This document shows, piece after piece, positions 38,826 to 47,836 of a DNA stretch of 64,000 bases. Within the stretch, counting starts at the first letter, position 1; each line of letters opens with the position of its first letter. The translations under genes and the position numbers were made by a program. The stretch lies in the NCBI GenBank assembly GCA_947449255.1, contig CANFQX010000001.1, forward strand, positions 62,001 to 126,000. The letters are read 5' to 3'. The notes under the pieces were generated by a model. That model was not told the origin of the DNA, ran no database searches, and was given only the letters and a program-made list of their open reading frames with translations. This DNA comes from Pseudobdellovibrionaceae bacterium. GTDB lineage: Bacteria > Bdellovibrionota > Bdellovibrionia > Bdellovibrionales > Bdellovibrionaceae.

Positions 38826-39533
38826 ATGGCTATTATAATTTTAAAAAAAATCACTTCAGATCAGCTTACAAAATTGACTTTGCCTGGGGTTTTATTTTCA
38901 CTCTTTTTCGCATTCAGCCCTGCAAGTGAAGCGGCCTGTTTGAACGACTATCATGTTCAGCAAATATCTATCAGACACCAAATTCCGCTGGCCTCTTTAA
39001 AACCGCTCGATGACCTGGCCCTCGCTGGCGATACAGTTAAGGGTTGGCGACAACTCGTGCTTTTAAAGGACCCTTACGCGGTCATTGCTGCCAACGTCCT
39101 AGCCTCTAACCCGAAATTTCCTGATTCCATTTACAAAAAACTGGTGGCGACACATTGGCTCAACACCAACAGCGCAGAGACCGTTAAAAAAAACTTTTCC
39201 GCAACCGCCCTGCAACATTTTCGCCAATATGTTGAGATCTTGCATTCGGGCTATTGGCCTGATTCTGATCAAATTCTTTTAAGCTACTTGACGGCAACAA
39301 GAACGCACAATTTGAGCGACATCACTGTTTTTGATGCCTCCTGGGAGGCTGGCGGCTTTAATTATTTTCGGACATGGCAATCCCTGAACAACCTGCCCGC
39401 TGAAAGAATAGTGTACCCTACAAAAGCTTGTTACAAGATTAATGCGAATCAGGCTCGAAGAGTGCTCACTAAAGATTTTTCGAAATTGCCGTTTCAACAA
39501 TTTATGAGTGATCCTGGGATGAATAGAAAGTGA
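38826..39533 (+). CDS. secreted protein of unknown function
   Basis: A 235-residue protein with a signal peptide near residues 15-37 (ends 'ASEAA'). The mature part starts with 'CLNDYHVQQISIRHQIPLASL' and is mostly helical, with recurrent Trp and Tyr. A second Cys ('TKACYKIN') might pair with the first. No domain was recognised. It stands alone between the nitroreductase terminator and the methyltransferase gene. Confidence 0.75.
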   Translation: MAIIILKKITSDQLTKLTLPGVLFSLFFAFSPASEAACLNDYHVQQISIRHQIPLASLKPLDDLALAGDTVKGWRQLVLLKDPYAVIAANVLASNPKFPDSIYKKLVATHWLNTNSAETVKKNFSATALQHFRQYVEILHSGYWPDSDQILLSYLTATRTHNLSDITVFDASWEAGGFNYFRTWQSLNNLPAERIVYPTKACYKINANQARRVLTKDFSKLPFQQFMSDPGMNRK

Positions 39534-39707
39534 ATATAGATGTCACTAAACGTTTACCTGTGATTAAAAAATGAGCTTTTCAGAAGAAATCCATTTTCAA
39601 AATTTTTAAATTGATCTGCTCTGTTCTGACTGGCAAACTCCATACAAATCCAGAAACAAAATCCTGAACCAGTCTGCTTAATAATAAAAAAAGGACGGTC
39701 ATTTAAA

Positions 39708-40811
39708 ATGCGAGATCAAGAAACCACGGCCAGTATTGCAGGAATGCGAGAGAGATATGGAGATTTTGCCTTGTCTCAACACAATGCAATTATGGCAGGC
39801 CTTGATCATGCAAGCCGGCACCTTGTAGAAGGGTTTCAATTAGATGCTCCAATAAATGCTCCCCATGGAGTGCCTATAAATATCGTGGATCTTGGTGCTG
39901 CTGATGGTATCAATTCCTTCCCTGTCGTTAAGCAATTTGCCCAAACACTGATGAAAAAGGGGCATTCACTTCAATTGTTAGTTTCCCATATAGAGTTGCC
40001 TAGCGCGGACCTGAAGGGGCTTTCATTTAATATTCATGAACACGAGTCCAGTTATCAGCGCGCTCTTGATACTAATAACAACATTCCTATTCAAAGTTTT
40101 GTAGTGCCTCAATCTTTTTATAATCCTTTTTTACCACCTCAATCCGTTGATATTCTTTTTTCAACTACAGCTTTACATTGGGCCTCGCAAAAGGCTTCGA
40201 ACATTAGGGACCATGTCCTTCCATTGCGTGCGAAGAAAGTTGAAGAAGTCTTAGCATGGGATGAATTGAGTGAAAGTGATTTAGATAGGGCCTTAATAAA
40301 TATCCACAATTGTTTAAAGCCTGGTGGCAAGTTTTGGGCTGTTGTCCCTGCTCATAGTTTGAATGAAGGCACTGGTGAAATTAAAAATTACTGGTACCGT
40401 GAAGTGTTCGAGATCATGTCTGAACAATTGCAGTTCATGGTAAATAAGGGTATTGTTGAGATTGAAACATGGAATCAATTTGTGTTGCCCACACATCATC
40501 GACACTTAAGTCAATGGCAGCGTTGGTTCTTCAAAAACAAATCTCTTTTTCATCTTGATTTTCTTTATACCCAAGAACAAATGAACCCTTATCTAGAACG
40601 CTTTCGCAAGGAACATAAAGACCCGATTCGTTTTGCGGATGAATATCTATCCAGCGTGCGAGCATGGGCTGAAAAAATTATCACCCAGCTATTGCCGGAC
40701 CAAAATCACAGGAATGAGTTTTTTGAGCTCTTACGACTGGAATTTATAAAAGAGCCTGCGCGTTTTGAAAACGACAGTTTGAGCCTTTATGTAGGAGCCA
40801 CGCGATTATAG
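39708..40811 (+). CDS. SABATH-type SAM-dependent carboxyl methyltransferase
   Basis: A 367-residue methyltransferase resembling the SABATH family (Methyltransf_7), best known from plants for methylating salicylate, jasmonate or indole-acetate carboxyl groups. Matching segments are 'NIVDLGAADGINSFPVV' (SAM motif, plant DLGxxxGxNT), 'FSTTALHWASQ' (plant SYSLHWLS substrate loop), 'CLKPGGKFWAV' and the C-terminal 'FARIVRA'-like region 'FADEYLSSVRAWAE'. AAGGA precedes the ATG. Bacterial members exist but their substrates are mostly unknown. Neighbours (unknown secreted protein, SDR) do not reveal the substrate. The assignment is fairly secure at family level. Confidence 0.82.
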   Translation: MRDQETTASIAGMRERYGDFALSQHNAIMAGLDHASRHLVEGFQLDAPINAPHGVPINIVDLGAADGINSFPVVKQFAQTLMKKGHSLQLLVSHIELPSADLKGLSFNIHEHESSYQRALDTNNNIPIQSFVVPQSFYNPFLPPQSVDILFSTTALHWASQKASNIRDHVLPLRAKKVEEVLAWDELSESDLDRALINIHNCLKPGGKFWAVVPAHSLNEGTGEIKNYWYREVFEIMSEQLQFMVNKGIVEIETWNQFVLPTHHRHLSQWQRWFFKNKSLFHLDFLYTQEQMNPYLERFRKEHKDPIRFADEYLSSVRAWAEKIITQLLPDQNHRNEFFELLRLEFIKEPARFENDSLSLYVGATRL

Positions 40812-40907
40812 AAAGGGCTCCTCAATAAAATATTATAAACAAACTTTTCCTAAAAATTTTTCTCTTTTTTTAGTGAGTTCAGCTAAGCCAGACAGCATTT
40901 CAGCTAT

Positions 40908-41678
40908 CTATTGAGCAACATAGCCACCGTCGACAGAAACCAGGGCCCCCGTCATGAAGCTCGCCTCCCCTGATAAGAGAAAGGCCACCATTGCGGCAAC
41001 CTCTGAGGGCTGTCCAAGTCGTCGAATGGGCTGAGCCGTCGCCAAACTTTGGTGGATGACATCTTTATCTAAACCAGATTTCTTCGAAAAAGTTTCTACA
41101 GCATGATCTAAAAGAGGCGTATTAATTGTTCCTGGGCAAATGCAGTTTACGCGGATATTCGATGCTGCATAATCAATAGCTAGACTCTTTGTCAGCTGGC
41201 CTACAGCACCCTTGGTCGCTCCATAAATTGAGCTTTGTCCCTTACCAACATAGGATTGGTCTGAGCCCATCAAAACTACTGCGCCACCACTCGGCTGTAC
41301 TTTCATTATTGGAATAATTTCTTTCATCAGGAAAAAGGTCCCGGTAAAATTGATATTTAAAACCCGATTGAAAGTTTCGATGCTAGTGTCCTCAATACTT
41401 CCAAAGAAATGAACCCCGGCATTTGAAAAACAAGCATCTATTCTTCCATGCGACAACTGAACAACTTCCGCTATCGATTTCTGAATGGACCCAATATCAC
41501 CAACATCACAAAGAATGAAATGGCTCTGATTGACCAGTTCATATTCGGGTCTCGCAATATCCAAAACAAAAACTTTTGCTCCTTCAATCATTAACCTCTC
41601 AACTGTAGCGCGACCTATGCCTGTTGTTCCGCCCGTCACTACAACAACTTTATTTTCGAATCTTTTTGGTAATATCAT
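40908..41678 (-). CDS. short-chain dehydrogenase/reductase (SDR)
   Basis: A 256-residue classical SDR. The NAD(P)-binding motif is 'VVTGGTTGIGRATVERL' near residue 13, with an acidic residue after beta-2 ('FVLDIARPE') suggesting NAD(H) preference. 'CFSNAGVHFFG' corresponds to NNAG. The catalytic Ser is in 'VLMGSDQSYVG' and the Tyr/Lys pair in 'SSIYGATKGAVG'. The C-terminus 'GEASFMTGALVSVDGGYVAQ' is typical. AGGAG precedes the ATG. It converges on the SABATH-type gene; its substrate is unknown. Confidence 0.93.
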   Translation of the reverse strand: MILPKRFENKVVVVTGGTTGIGRATVERLMIEGAKVFVLDIARPEYELVNQSHFILCDVGDIGSIQKSIAEVVQLSHGRIDACFSNAGVHFFGSIEDTSIETFNRVLNINFTGTFFLMKEIIPIMKVQPSGGAVVLMGSDQSYVGKGQSSIYGATKGAVGQLTKSLAIDYAASNIRVNCICPGTINTPLLDHAVETFSKKSGLDKDVIHQSLATAQPIRRLGQPSEVAAMVAFLLSGEASFMTGALVSVDGGYVAQ

Positions 41679-41830
41679 TTTCTGCTCCTTGAGCCCAAAA
41701 TGGGAAGTTCAATTCCGAGTGATATTACTCAAAAGGCAAGAAATTCACAAACCTTTAAAGAACACCAGAAATAGTTAGACATCACTGCTTGTCTATTTGA
41801 GCCTTTGGCCCAAAAGCTTTTGTCCAACCC

Positions 41831-43411
41831 CTAAGCTCTCGCTAGATCGTCTATCAGTTTTAATAACTCATTTTTATGAAACGGCTTGGTGATCTGCAAA
41901 TCGCAGCCGGCGGCTATATTTTCTTGCAGGTCTTCTTTCATAGCATGAGCAGTCAAAGCCCATATCTGCGCGGGAGACCAGTTTTTTTCTTTTTCTATCT
42001 CGCGCATTTGGCGCGTAGCAGAGATGCCGTTCAAGACAGGCATTTGTATGTCCATCAAGACCAAATCGGGCTTAAATTCTTTGTATATATTGACCGCGCT
42101 TTGCCCATTTTCTGCAAAGATCAAGCGTTGAGGTCTGCTTTTTAAGTAAATTCTAATGAGATTTCGATTATCTTCTGAGTCGTCGACGACTAGGATTTTC
42201 AACTGCTTAGACTTGGACTTGGACTTGGACTTAGAATTGGAATCAGAATCAAAAGTTTCAAAAATTTGCTTTTTTTGGTGAGATTCTTTTTTTTCTCTGA
42301 GTATTGGCAAGTGGAGAGTGAGAATAAAGCGAGAGCCTCTGCCTTTTATGCTATCCGCCCGAATAGAACCGCCCATCATTCCCGCTAGATGGCTGCTTAT
42401 AGAAAGACCTAATCCTGAGCCCCCATATTTTCTTGTTATTGTAGAATCTGCTTGGGAAAAGGGGCGAAAAAGTGTTTTTAATTCATCAGGACCAATACCA
42501 ATACCGGAATCAATGACTTCAATTCGAATATTGCCAGGAACTGTGCTTTCTGCATTCCCTTTCGCTATTAAGGTAATCTCGCCGTGAATAGTAAATTTTA
42601 AGGCATTAGATATAATATTAAAGAGAATCTGCTGAATCCTCGTCGGGTCGCCGGTGTAGATATTTTGAATTTCAGGTGCTATATCAAATGTAAATTTTAA
42701 ACCCTTTCTCTGAGCCTCAATTGAGAAAATATCACAGGAGCTTTTTACAAGTCTGGGTAAGTCGATTTCTATATTTTCTAGTTCGACAAGGCCGGATTCA
42801 ATTTTTGATAAGTCTAAAATATTATTAATAATATTTAAAAGACTGTCTCCAGACTTCCTGGCAATTTCAAGAAAGTGCTTTTTTTCTTCATTTAATTCTG
42901 ATTCCTCCAACAGGTCTGTCACTCCAATGAGGACATGGAGCGGGGTCCTGATTTCATGACTCATATTAGATATAAACTCTGATTTTATGCGTGAAGCGAC
43001 TTCGAGTTGCGAATTGAGACTTTGCAGAGATGCCGCTTCATCTTTGAGCGCTAGGAGTTGCGGAATTAAGGGGATTAGAGATACCCCCGTATAAAGCGAC
43101 ACCATTGCTGTCAATGCTTTAAACAATACATGAACTCGATAGATAGGAACCCAGATGGTATAGATATCCAGCACGTGAGTGATTCCACACAGCAAAATGA
43201 ATGCAGAAAAAAGAGTGAGGATCCGGCGAAATTCTTTTGATTTTTGTCTGCGACTGAAGTGGTAAATTGCGATGGGTATTGAAAAATAAGAAAGAGAAAT
43301 TAAGGCATCCGAAACAGCCTAAATCCACAAAATATCCGGCGACCATAAATAACAATGTCCGTGAGGCATGAACGAACTTGCCGGCATCAGATCCTTAAAA
43401 AAATCAAACAT
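41831..43411 (-). CDS. ethylene-receptor-like hybrid sensor histidine kinase, interrupted by an in-frame TAG
   Basis: Read from the ATG at 43411 (GGGA upstream), the frame encodes 526 codons with one TAG at codon 31 (43321-43319). The N-terminal three-helix membrane domain keeps the ethylene-receptor pattern: 'SDALISLSYFSIP' in helix I and 'LLCGITHVLDIYTIW' in helix II, with Cys75 and His79 at the copper-ligand positions. HisKA has His152 in 'SNMSHEIRTP'. The HATPase G boxes are 'DSGIGIG' and 'YGGSGLGLSI'. The REC domain has Asp454 in 'LVLMDIQMP'. A Ser-Lys repeat links kinase and REC. Sequence after the TAG is undamaged, so this is a very recent nonsense mutation, read-through, restart or sequencing error. 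Confidence 0.82.
42208..42240. repeat. TTGGAC hexamer repeat encoding a Ser-Lys linker
   Basis: About five imperfect hexamers of the type TTGGAC/TTAGAC occur in tandem. On the minus strand they encode alternating Ser-Lys between the kinase and receiver domains of the hybrid kinase. Such short repeats can change length by slippage in steps of two residues without a frameshift. Confidence 0.75.
43319..43321 (-). other. in-frame amber codon inside the ethylene-receptor-like kinase
   Basis: CTA on the plus strand is TAG in frame with the ATG at 43411 and with the whole downstream kinase. It falls between 'DILWI' and 'AVSDALISLSYFSIP', just before helix I. A single base change from a sense codon (for example TAC, TAT, CAG or TTG) would create it. 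Confidence 0.9.
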
Positions 43412-43605
43412 CGTTTTCCCAATCATTAAGCAATCAGTTTGCTCGCAATCTTATTCCCCCATCTTTTTAGGCCGATCAAGAATTAATAGTTTAGACGCGG
43501 CGTTTTATAAGTACTGAGTGCGAATAGCGCACCACTCGAACTCTTTCATCCAGGGGAATCTTTTGTAGTATCCGATCAGATTCGTTGTGGCTAAACTGCT
43601 CCCCC

Positions 43606-45054
43606 CTAAAAGACACTCAAAAGAGAATAACTCGTGATATACCACTTCTCTCGATCCAACTGAGTTGCACGATCAGAGTTCAACATGAGCAGTCCTTGTT
43701 GTTGATCACTATTTTCATAATTTACACCCAACTGAAGGTAGGGAAAACCTATGGGGTGGGCGTAGGAACCATCACCTAAGTTTGGTGTCATTCTGTTTAC
43801 AAGCATAAGATTAGGTCGACTTGCAAATAAACTTGTGGCGGCTAAACTGACTGATGCTCCTAAAGGAATCCCTTGCGGAATAGTATTTACTAGCAATTTA
43901 TTTGTCATCAAACCGACATTTACTTTTCCATTGCAAGGTTGCGCCTGATCCCAGGGAAAAGGACTGGCAATGTTTTGCTTGTAATTCACTTTTTTGCCAG
44001 TCTTATCAATGAGAAAGTAATCAAGGCTGCTGTTGACGTAATTATAAAAATTAGAATTGAAAACACCAGTGGTTGGTGCTCCAAATACTTGCGGTGGAAC
44101 TGCAGATCCCGGTGCCCCACAGGCTGCTGATACATTTAAACCTGAATAACTAACCCATAAATCGATATAGCTGTTTTCTGGTTTTACATCAACGGTAGAT
44201 TTATAAACCCATACGACCTGTATCTCTTTTTCTTTGCAAACATAATCTAGGACATAATTAATTTGTCCCTGAACAGGATTGCCAAAGGTTTTGGGATCCA
44301 CCGCTGTAAATGAGGTGTCCCCTTTCCAACTTGTCAGAAAACCAGCCGTCGTGTAATGAACTCCCACAGCGTTTTGCATCCCCTCATTGCCTCGTGTAAA
44401 ATGACTTGCACTCACGCCTTGAGGATAAACTGTCGAAAATACATTGATCTGAGTCGGAGATGTTTTAAAGACTATCGTATTTTCTAGTGGAGGCGCAAAT
44501 TTATCCCAAAAATAAGACTGCCCCTGAGGAGAATTCGACCCGACAATCAGTTCATTTTTAGACCAATTCCAGCAAATACCATTTGCATTTGGAAGTTCGG
44601 CCGCCGGTGAATAGCTACTGAAAAAGTATCTAAAATTACTTGTATTTGGGTTCAACGACCAATACCCAGCCAGACCACCAGACCTAGCCCATTTAGAGCC
44701 GGTACCTGGACTGTCATCCACCGTATAGTCAAACCAAGCTAGGTAATAATCACTGACAAAGACACGATCGCCGTCAGTTCCCCCTCTCATCAGCCCCTTT
44801 TGTTGTCCACGATAAGGGCATCCAGTTTTTGTTGATCGATCGGCAGCAAGCACAATATTTTTAACAATAGTGTCTGGCATATGAGAGGCATTATCGACAG
44901 TGATAAAAGATCCATCATCCAGTTGAACATTAATCCTTTGGACTGGCGCAAGATCAGTATAATTTTTCACTGTTGCATTCTGAAACAGAGCAATGCCTAA
45001 AAAGAAAGAAATGGACAGAATAACAAGCACTCTTGGTTTTTGATAAATTTTCAT
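43606..45054 (-). CDS. large exported protein of unknown function
   Basis: A 482-residue protein with an N-terminal hydrophobic segment (residues 9-24, 'VLVILSISFFLGIALF') acting as a signal or anchor. The rest is rich in aromatic residues, Gly, Asn and Ser, with many short beta-strand-like stretches, e.g. 'YYLAWFDYTVDDSPGTGSKWARSGGLAGYWSL'. Four cysteines ('TGCPYRG', 'GICWNWS', 'DYVCKEK', 'AACGAPG') may form disulfides. The composition fits an outer-surface or secreted beta-rich protein. I do not recognise a family, and both neighbours are unrelated in function. Confidence 0.78.
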   Translation of the reverse strand: MKIYQKPRVLVILSISFFLGIALFQNATVKNYTDLAPVQRINVQLDDGSFITVDNASHMPDTIVKNIVLAADRSTKTGCPYRGQQKGLMRGGTDGDRVFVSDYYLAWFDYTVDDSPGTGSKWARSGGLAGYWSLNPNTSNFRYFFSSYSPAAELPNANGICWNWSKNELIVGSNSPQGQSYFWDKFAPPLENTIVFKTSPTQINVFSTVYPQGVSASHFTRGNEGMQNAVGVHYTTAGFLTSWKGDTSFTAVDPKTFGNPVQGQINYVLDYVCKEKEIQVVWVYKSTVDVKPENSYIDLWVSYSGLNVSAACGAPGSAVPPQVFGAPTTGVFNSNFYNYVNSSLDYFLIDKTGKKVNYKQNIASPFPWDQAQPCNGKVNVGLMTNKLLVNTIPQGIPLGASVSLAATSLFASRPNLMLVNRMTPNLGDGSYAHPIGFPYLQLGVNYENSDQQQGLLMLNSDRATQLDREKWYITSYSLLSVF

Positions 45055-45355
45055 ATTCTACTCGATTCCAATTTTTTTATTTTAAACGGCAGTTTAACAG
45101 TATCAAAGATTGAAGAGGCCTCTCAATGAAATTCAGCCTCTACAAAAAAATTCTAAAAAAGAGTCTGTTTTTGATTCATAATGAAACATACTTGATCAGT
45201 GGTGAGGCCACTTTTTAGACAACCACACACGCCAGCGTCTATGAAATCGACTAGGTATCAAAGTAGATGGGCCATGGCGTGGTGTAATCTTAAGCTGAAA
45301 ATCCTTCGAAGTGGTTTTCTTATGACAAAAAAAGACGGTTAAATCTTTCTAAAAA
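45055..45355. other. intergenic region upstream of the large exported-protein gene
   Basis: About 300 bases. It contains a small hairpin on the plus strand, AGTGG-TGAGG-CCACT followed by TTTT (45198-45216), which looks like a weak terminator, though no plus-strand gene precedes it. Otherwise AT-rich with no coding frame seen. Confidence 0.45.
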
Positions 45356-46279
45356 TTAAAAAGACGGCAATTCTTCATACCCACCAGCAAAATTGCTGGA
45401 GTGATGGTAGCCCTGAGATCTCAGTGCCATGGTCACAGCCCCGGAACGAACGCCATGATTGCTGATAACAAGGATGGTTTTATCAAAACTGAGGCCTTGA
45501 TCCTCTAAAGCTTTTTTCATGTCCATTTTTGGAGAACCGTTTTCATTAAAAAACTCATGCCAGTTGATGTTGATGACCGGCACTTTGATATCCCGACTTT
45601 GTGACAAATTTCGCAACTTGAATTCTTCATGTGAGCGCACATCGAGAACAAGAATCTGGTCTTGAGTTGCTTGATTCTTTTGAGCAGAAACTTTGAGATG
45701 GGCGCTCTTAGCTTTGCCAAGCCCCACCAGCGCCTTAAATTGCTCTAAAGAGACGCGCTGACTTTCATCGACAACTGGCTTCCAATAGGCTTTGTTTTTA
45801 ATTGGAGCGGGTTCTTCTTTGGGATTCATGGCACGAAATGAAGTGTGCACTAAGTTGTAGACGTCCTTGATTCCCAAAACTTTTAAGGTCCATGCAATTC
45901 GCCCCTCTTCGCCATTGCCTTCATGACCTTTACCAAGCACAAGCACTTTGCTGGAAGGATCAATACCAATCAGCGAGAGCCTGCGAGCCAGTGCAAAAAG
46001 ATCCGACTGCAACAAACCACGATGTCTGGCCTCTTGCTGAGAAAAGTCTTCCCAGCGCACATTGATGGCACCAGGAACGTGAGAGAGATTAAATTCAAAG
46101 GGACTGCGAGCATCTAAGATGACAGGGTTTAAGGCCCTGATTTGCTCGGCTGCGAGGTCGCCCTGGATTGCTGATTTCACGGAATTTTGAGAAACAACTT
46201 TGGTGGGCTTGTTTTGGCAGGCTGTGATCAATAATAAAATCCACAACAGTGAAAAAAATCTGGTCAAAAATCTGCTCAA
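45356..46279 (-). CDS. two-domain rhodanese-like lipoprotein lacking catalytic cysteines
   Basis: A 307-residue predicted lipoprotein: 'LLWILLLITACQNKP' gives a lipobox with Cys21. Two rhodanese-like domains follow. The first has 'PVILDARSPFEFNLSHVPGAINVRW', the second 'ILVLDVRSHEEFKLRNLSQSRDIKVP'. The catalytic Cys positions are replaced: the first domain's loop reads 'VLGKGHEGNGEEGR', and the second 'VISNHGVRSGA' has Ser where Cys is expected. It is therefore probably not a sulfurtransferase; substrate binding or regulation is more likely. The start is a TTG preceded by AGGGGG. It lies 36 bases downstream of lysS on the same strand. Confidence 0.85.
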   Translation of the reverse strand: MSRFLTRFFSLLWILLLITACQNKPTKVVSQNSVKSAIQGDLAAEQIRALNPVILDARSPFEFNLSHVPGAINVRWEDFSQQEARHRGLLQSDLFALARRLSLIGIDPSSKVLVLGKGHEGNGEEGRIAWTLKVLGIKDVYNLVHTSFRAMNPKEEPAPIKNKAYWKPVVDESQRVSLEQFKALVGLGKAKSAHLKVSAQKNQATQDQILVLDVRSHEEFKLRNLSQSRDIKVPVININWHEFFNENGSPKMDMKKALEDQGLSFDKTILVISNHGVRSGAVTMALRSQGYHHSSNFAGGYEELPSF

Positions 46280-46315
46280 AATCAGCCCCCTCAGTTCGTA
46301 AAATTTATGGCTTCC

Positions 46316-47794
46316 CTACTTTGTAATTCTCATCGTTGGGAAAAAGATAATATCTCGAATGCTTGGACGATCAGTTAAAATCATCACCACGCGCTCAATA
46401 CCCAGTCCAACACCGCCCGTTGGCGGCATGCCGGAATCAATCGCCAATAAAAAGTCTTCATCCATAGGATGAGCCTCTTCATCGTGTCCGCGTGAAGCCT
46501 CTTGCTCTTTGAGCCTTGCTGTTTGATCTTCAGGATCATTCAACTCAGAATAGGAATTTCCAATTTCCATGAATGCACAGAAGGGTTCAAAACGCTCCAC
46601 CAAGCGATCGTCTTCACGGTGAATTTTAGTCAACGGAGAAATTTCCTTCGGATGATCCATGACAAAAGTGGGCTGAAAGAGATGGCGCTCTGCTGTGAGC
46701 TCAAACAATTTCATGATCATTTCGCCACGTTTACTAGGTTTAGCCAATCCACCACCATTTTTATTTACAGCTTCAAAAATTTCATGGTCACTGGCTTTTT
46801 CTGGATCCACCTGCGCATATTCGCGCACACCATCAAAAACAGTGAGTCTGCGCCAAGGTGGTGTAAAGTCGATCTCTTGACCTTGATAGGTGACCTTCAT
46901 GCTGCCCGTGATTTTTAAAGCCAATTGCGACACCAGTTCTTCAAACTGAGTCATTTGATATTTATAATCCGTGTAAGCTTCATAAAACTCGAGCAAAGAA
47001 AACTCAGGATTGTGAGTGCGATCAATGCCTTCATTTCTGAAGTTTTTGCTGATTTCATAAACCTTTTCAAAGCCGCCCACCAAAAGGCGTTTTAAATAAA
47101 GCTCTGGGGAAATTCGCATATAAAGCTTCATGTCTAGGGCTTTATGATGCGTCGTAAATGGTGTTGCTGCTGCACCACCATAAATCGGCTGAAGCGTGGG
47201 AGTTTCAACTTCCATAAATCCACGGTCATCCAAAAAACGACGAATTTCACGAATAATTTTTGAACGGGTCTCAAAAACTTTTCTTGAATCGGCATCCGTC
47301 ATCAAATCTAAATGTCGGTGCCGATATTTAATTTCGATATCTTGAACACCGTGAAATTTTTCAGGCAAGGGCTCGATAGTTTTCGTCAAGATTTGAAAAC
47401 TTTTTAGGTAAATTGAAAATTCACCTTTTTGCGATTTAAAGACAAATCCCTCAAGGCCAATAATATCACCAAGATCTACCAAATCAAAAGCGATCCGCTC
47501 TTTTTCGACAAGCTCCTCAGTTTTTACATAAACTTGCACCGTGCCTGATTGATCTTGAATATTGAAGAAGCAAGCTTTTCCCATTGCACGCAAAGTCATC
47601 AAGCGACCAGCAATTCGATAGGAGTGCTCGGGCTTTTTTTCACCAGCTTGCAGGCCGGCAGAATGCGTTTCAATAATATGAGCAATCGCGGTCTTATTTT
47701 CAAAATTATAAGGATAAGGGTTGATGCCCTTTTCGCGAAGCATGTGCAGTTTTTTACGTTTCTCGGCTCTCAAAGGATTTTCATGAATCGACAT
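46316..47794 (-). CDS. lysS: lysyl-tRNA synthetase, class II
   Basis: A 492-residue class II synthetase. The N-terminal OB-fold anticodon-binding domain contains 'YRIAGRLMTLRAMGKACFFNIQDQSGTVQVYV'. Motif 2 is 'FRNEGIDRTHNPEFSLLEFYEAY'. Motif 3 is 'GVGLGIERVVMILTDRPSIRDIIFFP'. Length and termini are normal, and GGAGA precedes the ATG. It lies between the aldolase and rhodanese-like genes with short gaps (42 and 36 bases), so the three may share a transcript. Confidence 0.98.
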   Translation of the reverse strand: MSIHENPLRAEKRKKLHMLREKGINPYPYNFENKTAIAHIIETHSAGLQAGEKKPEHSYRIAGRLMTLRAMGKACFFNIQDQSGTVQVYVKTEELVEKERIAFDLVDLGDIIGLEGFVFKSQKGEFSIYLKSFQILTKTIEPLPEKFHGVQDIEIKYRHRHLDLMTDADSRKVFETRSKIIREIRRFLDDRGFMEVETPTLQPIYGGAAATPFTTHHKALDMKLYMRISPELYLKRLLVGGFEKVYEISKNFRNEGIDRTHNPEFSLLEFYEAYTDYKYQMTQFEELVSQLALKITGSMKVTYQGQEIDFTPPWRRLTVFDGVREYAQVDPEKASDHEIFEAVNKNGGGLAKPSKRGEMIMKLFELTAERHLFQPTFVMDHPKEISPLTKIHREDDRLVERFEPFCAFMEIGNSYSELNDPEDQTARLKEQEASRGHDEEAHPMDEDFLLAIDSGMPPTGGVGLGIERVVMILTDRPSIRDIIFFPTMRITK

Positions 47795-47836
47795 AAGTCT
47801 CCAAAACTTGAAATTAGGAATTAGAAAAATAGAAAA

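Noticed and set aside
43119-43355. 78-residue minus-strand frame at the kinase N-terminus
   Set aside because: It is a different frame over codons that clearly encode the ethylene-receptor-like membrane domain.
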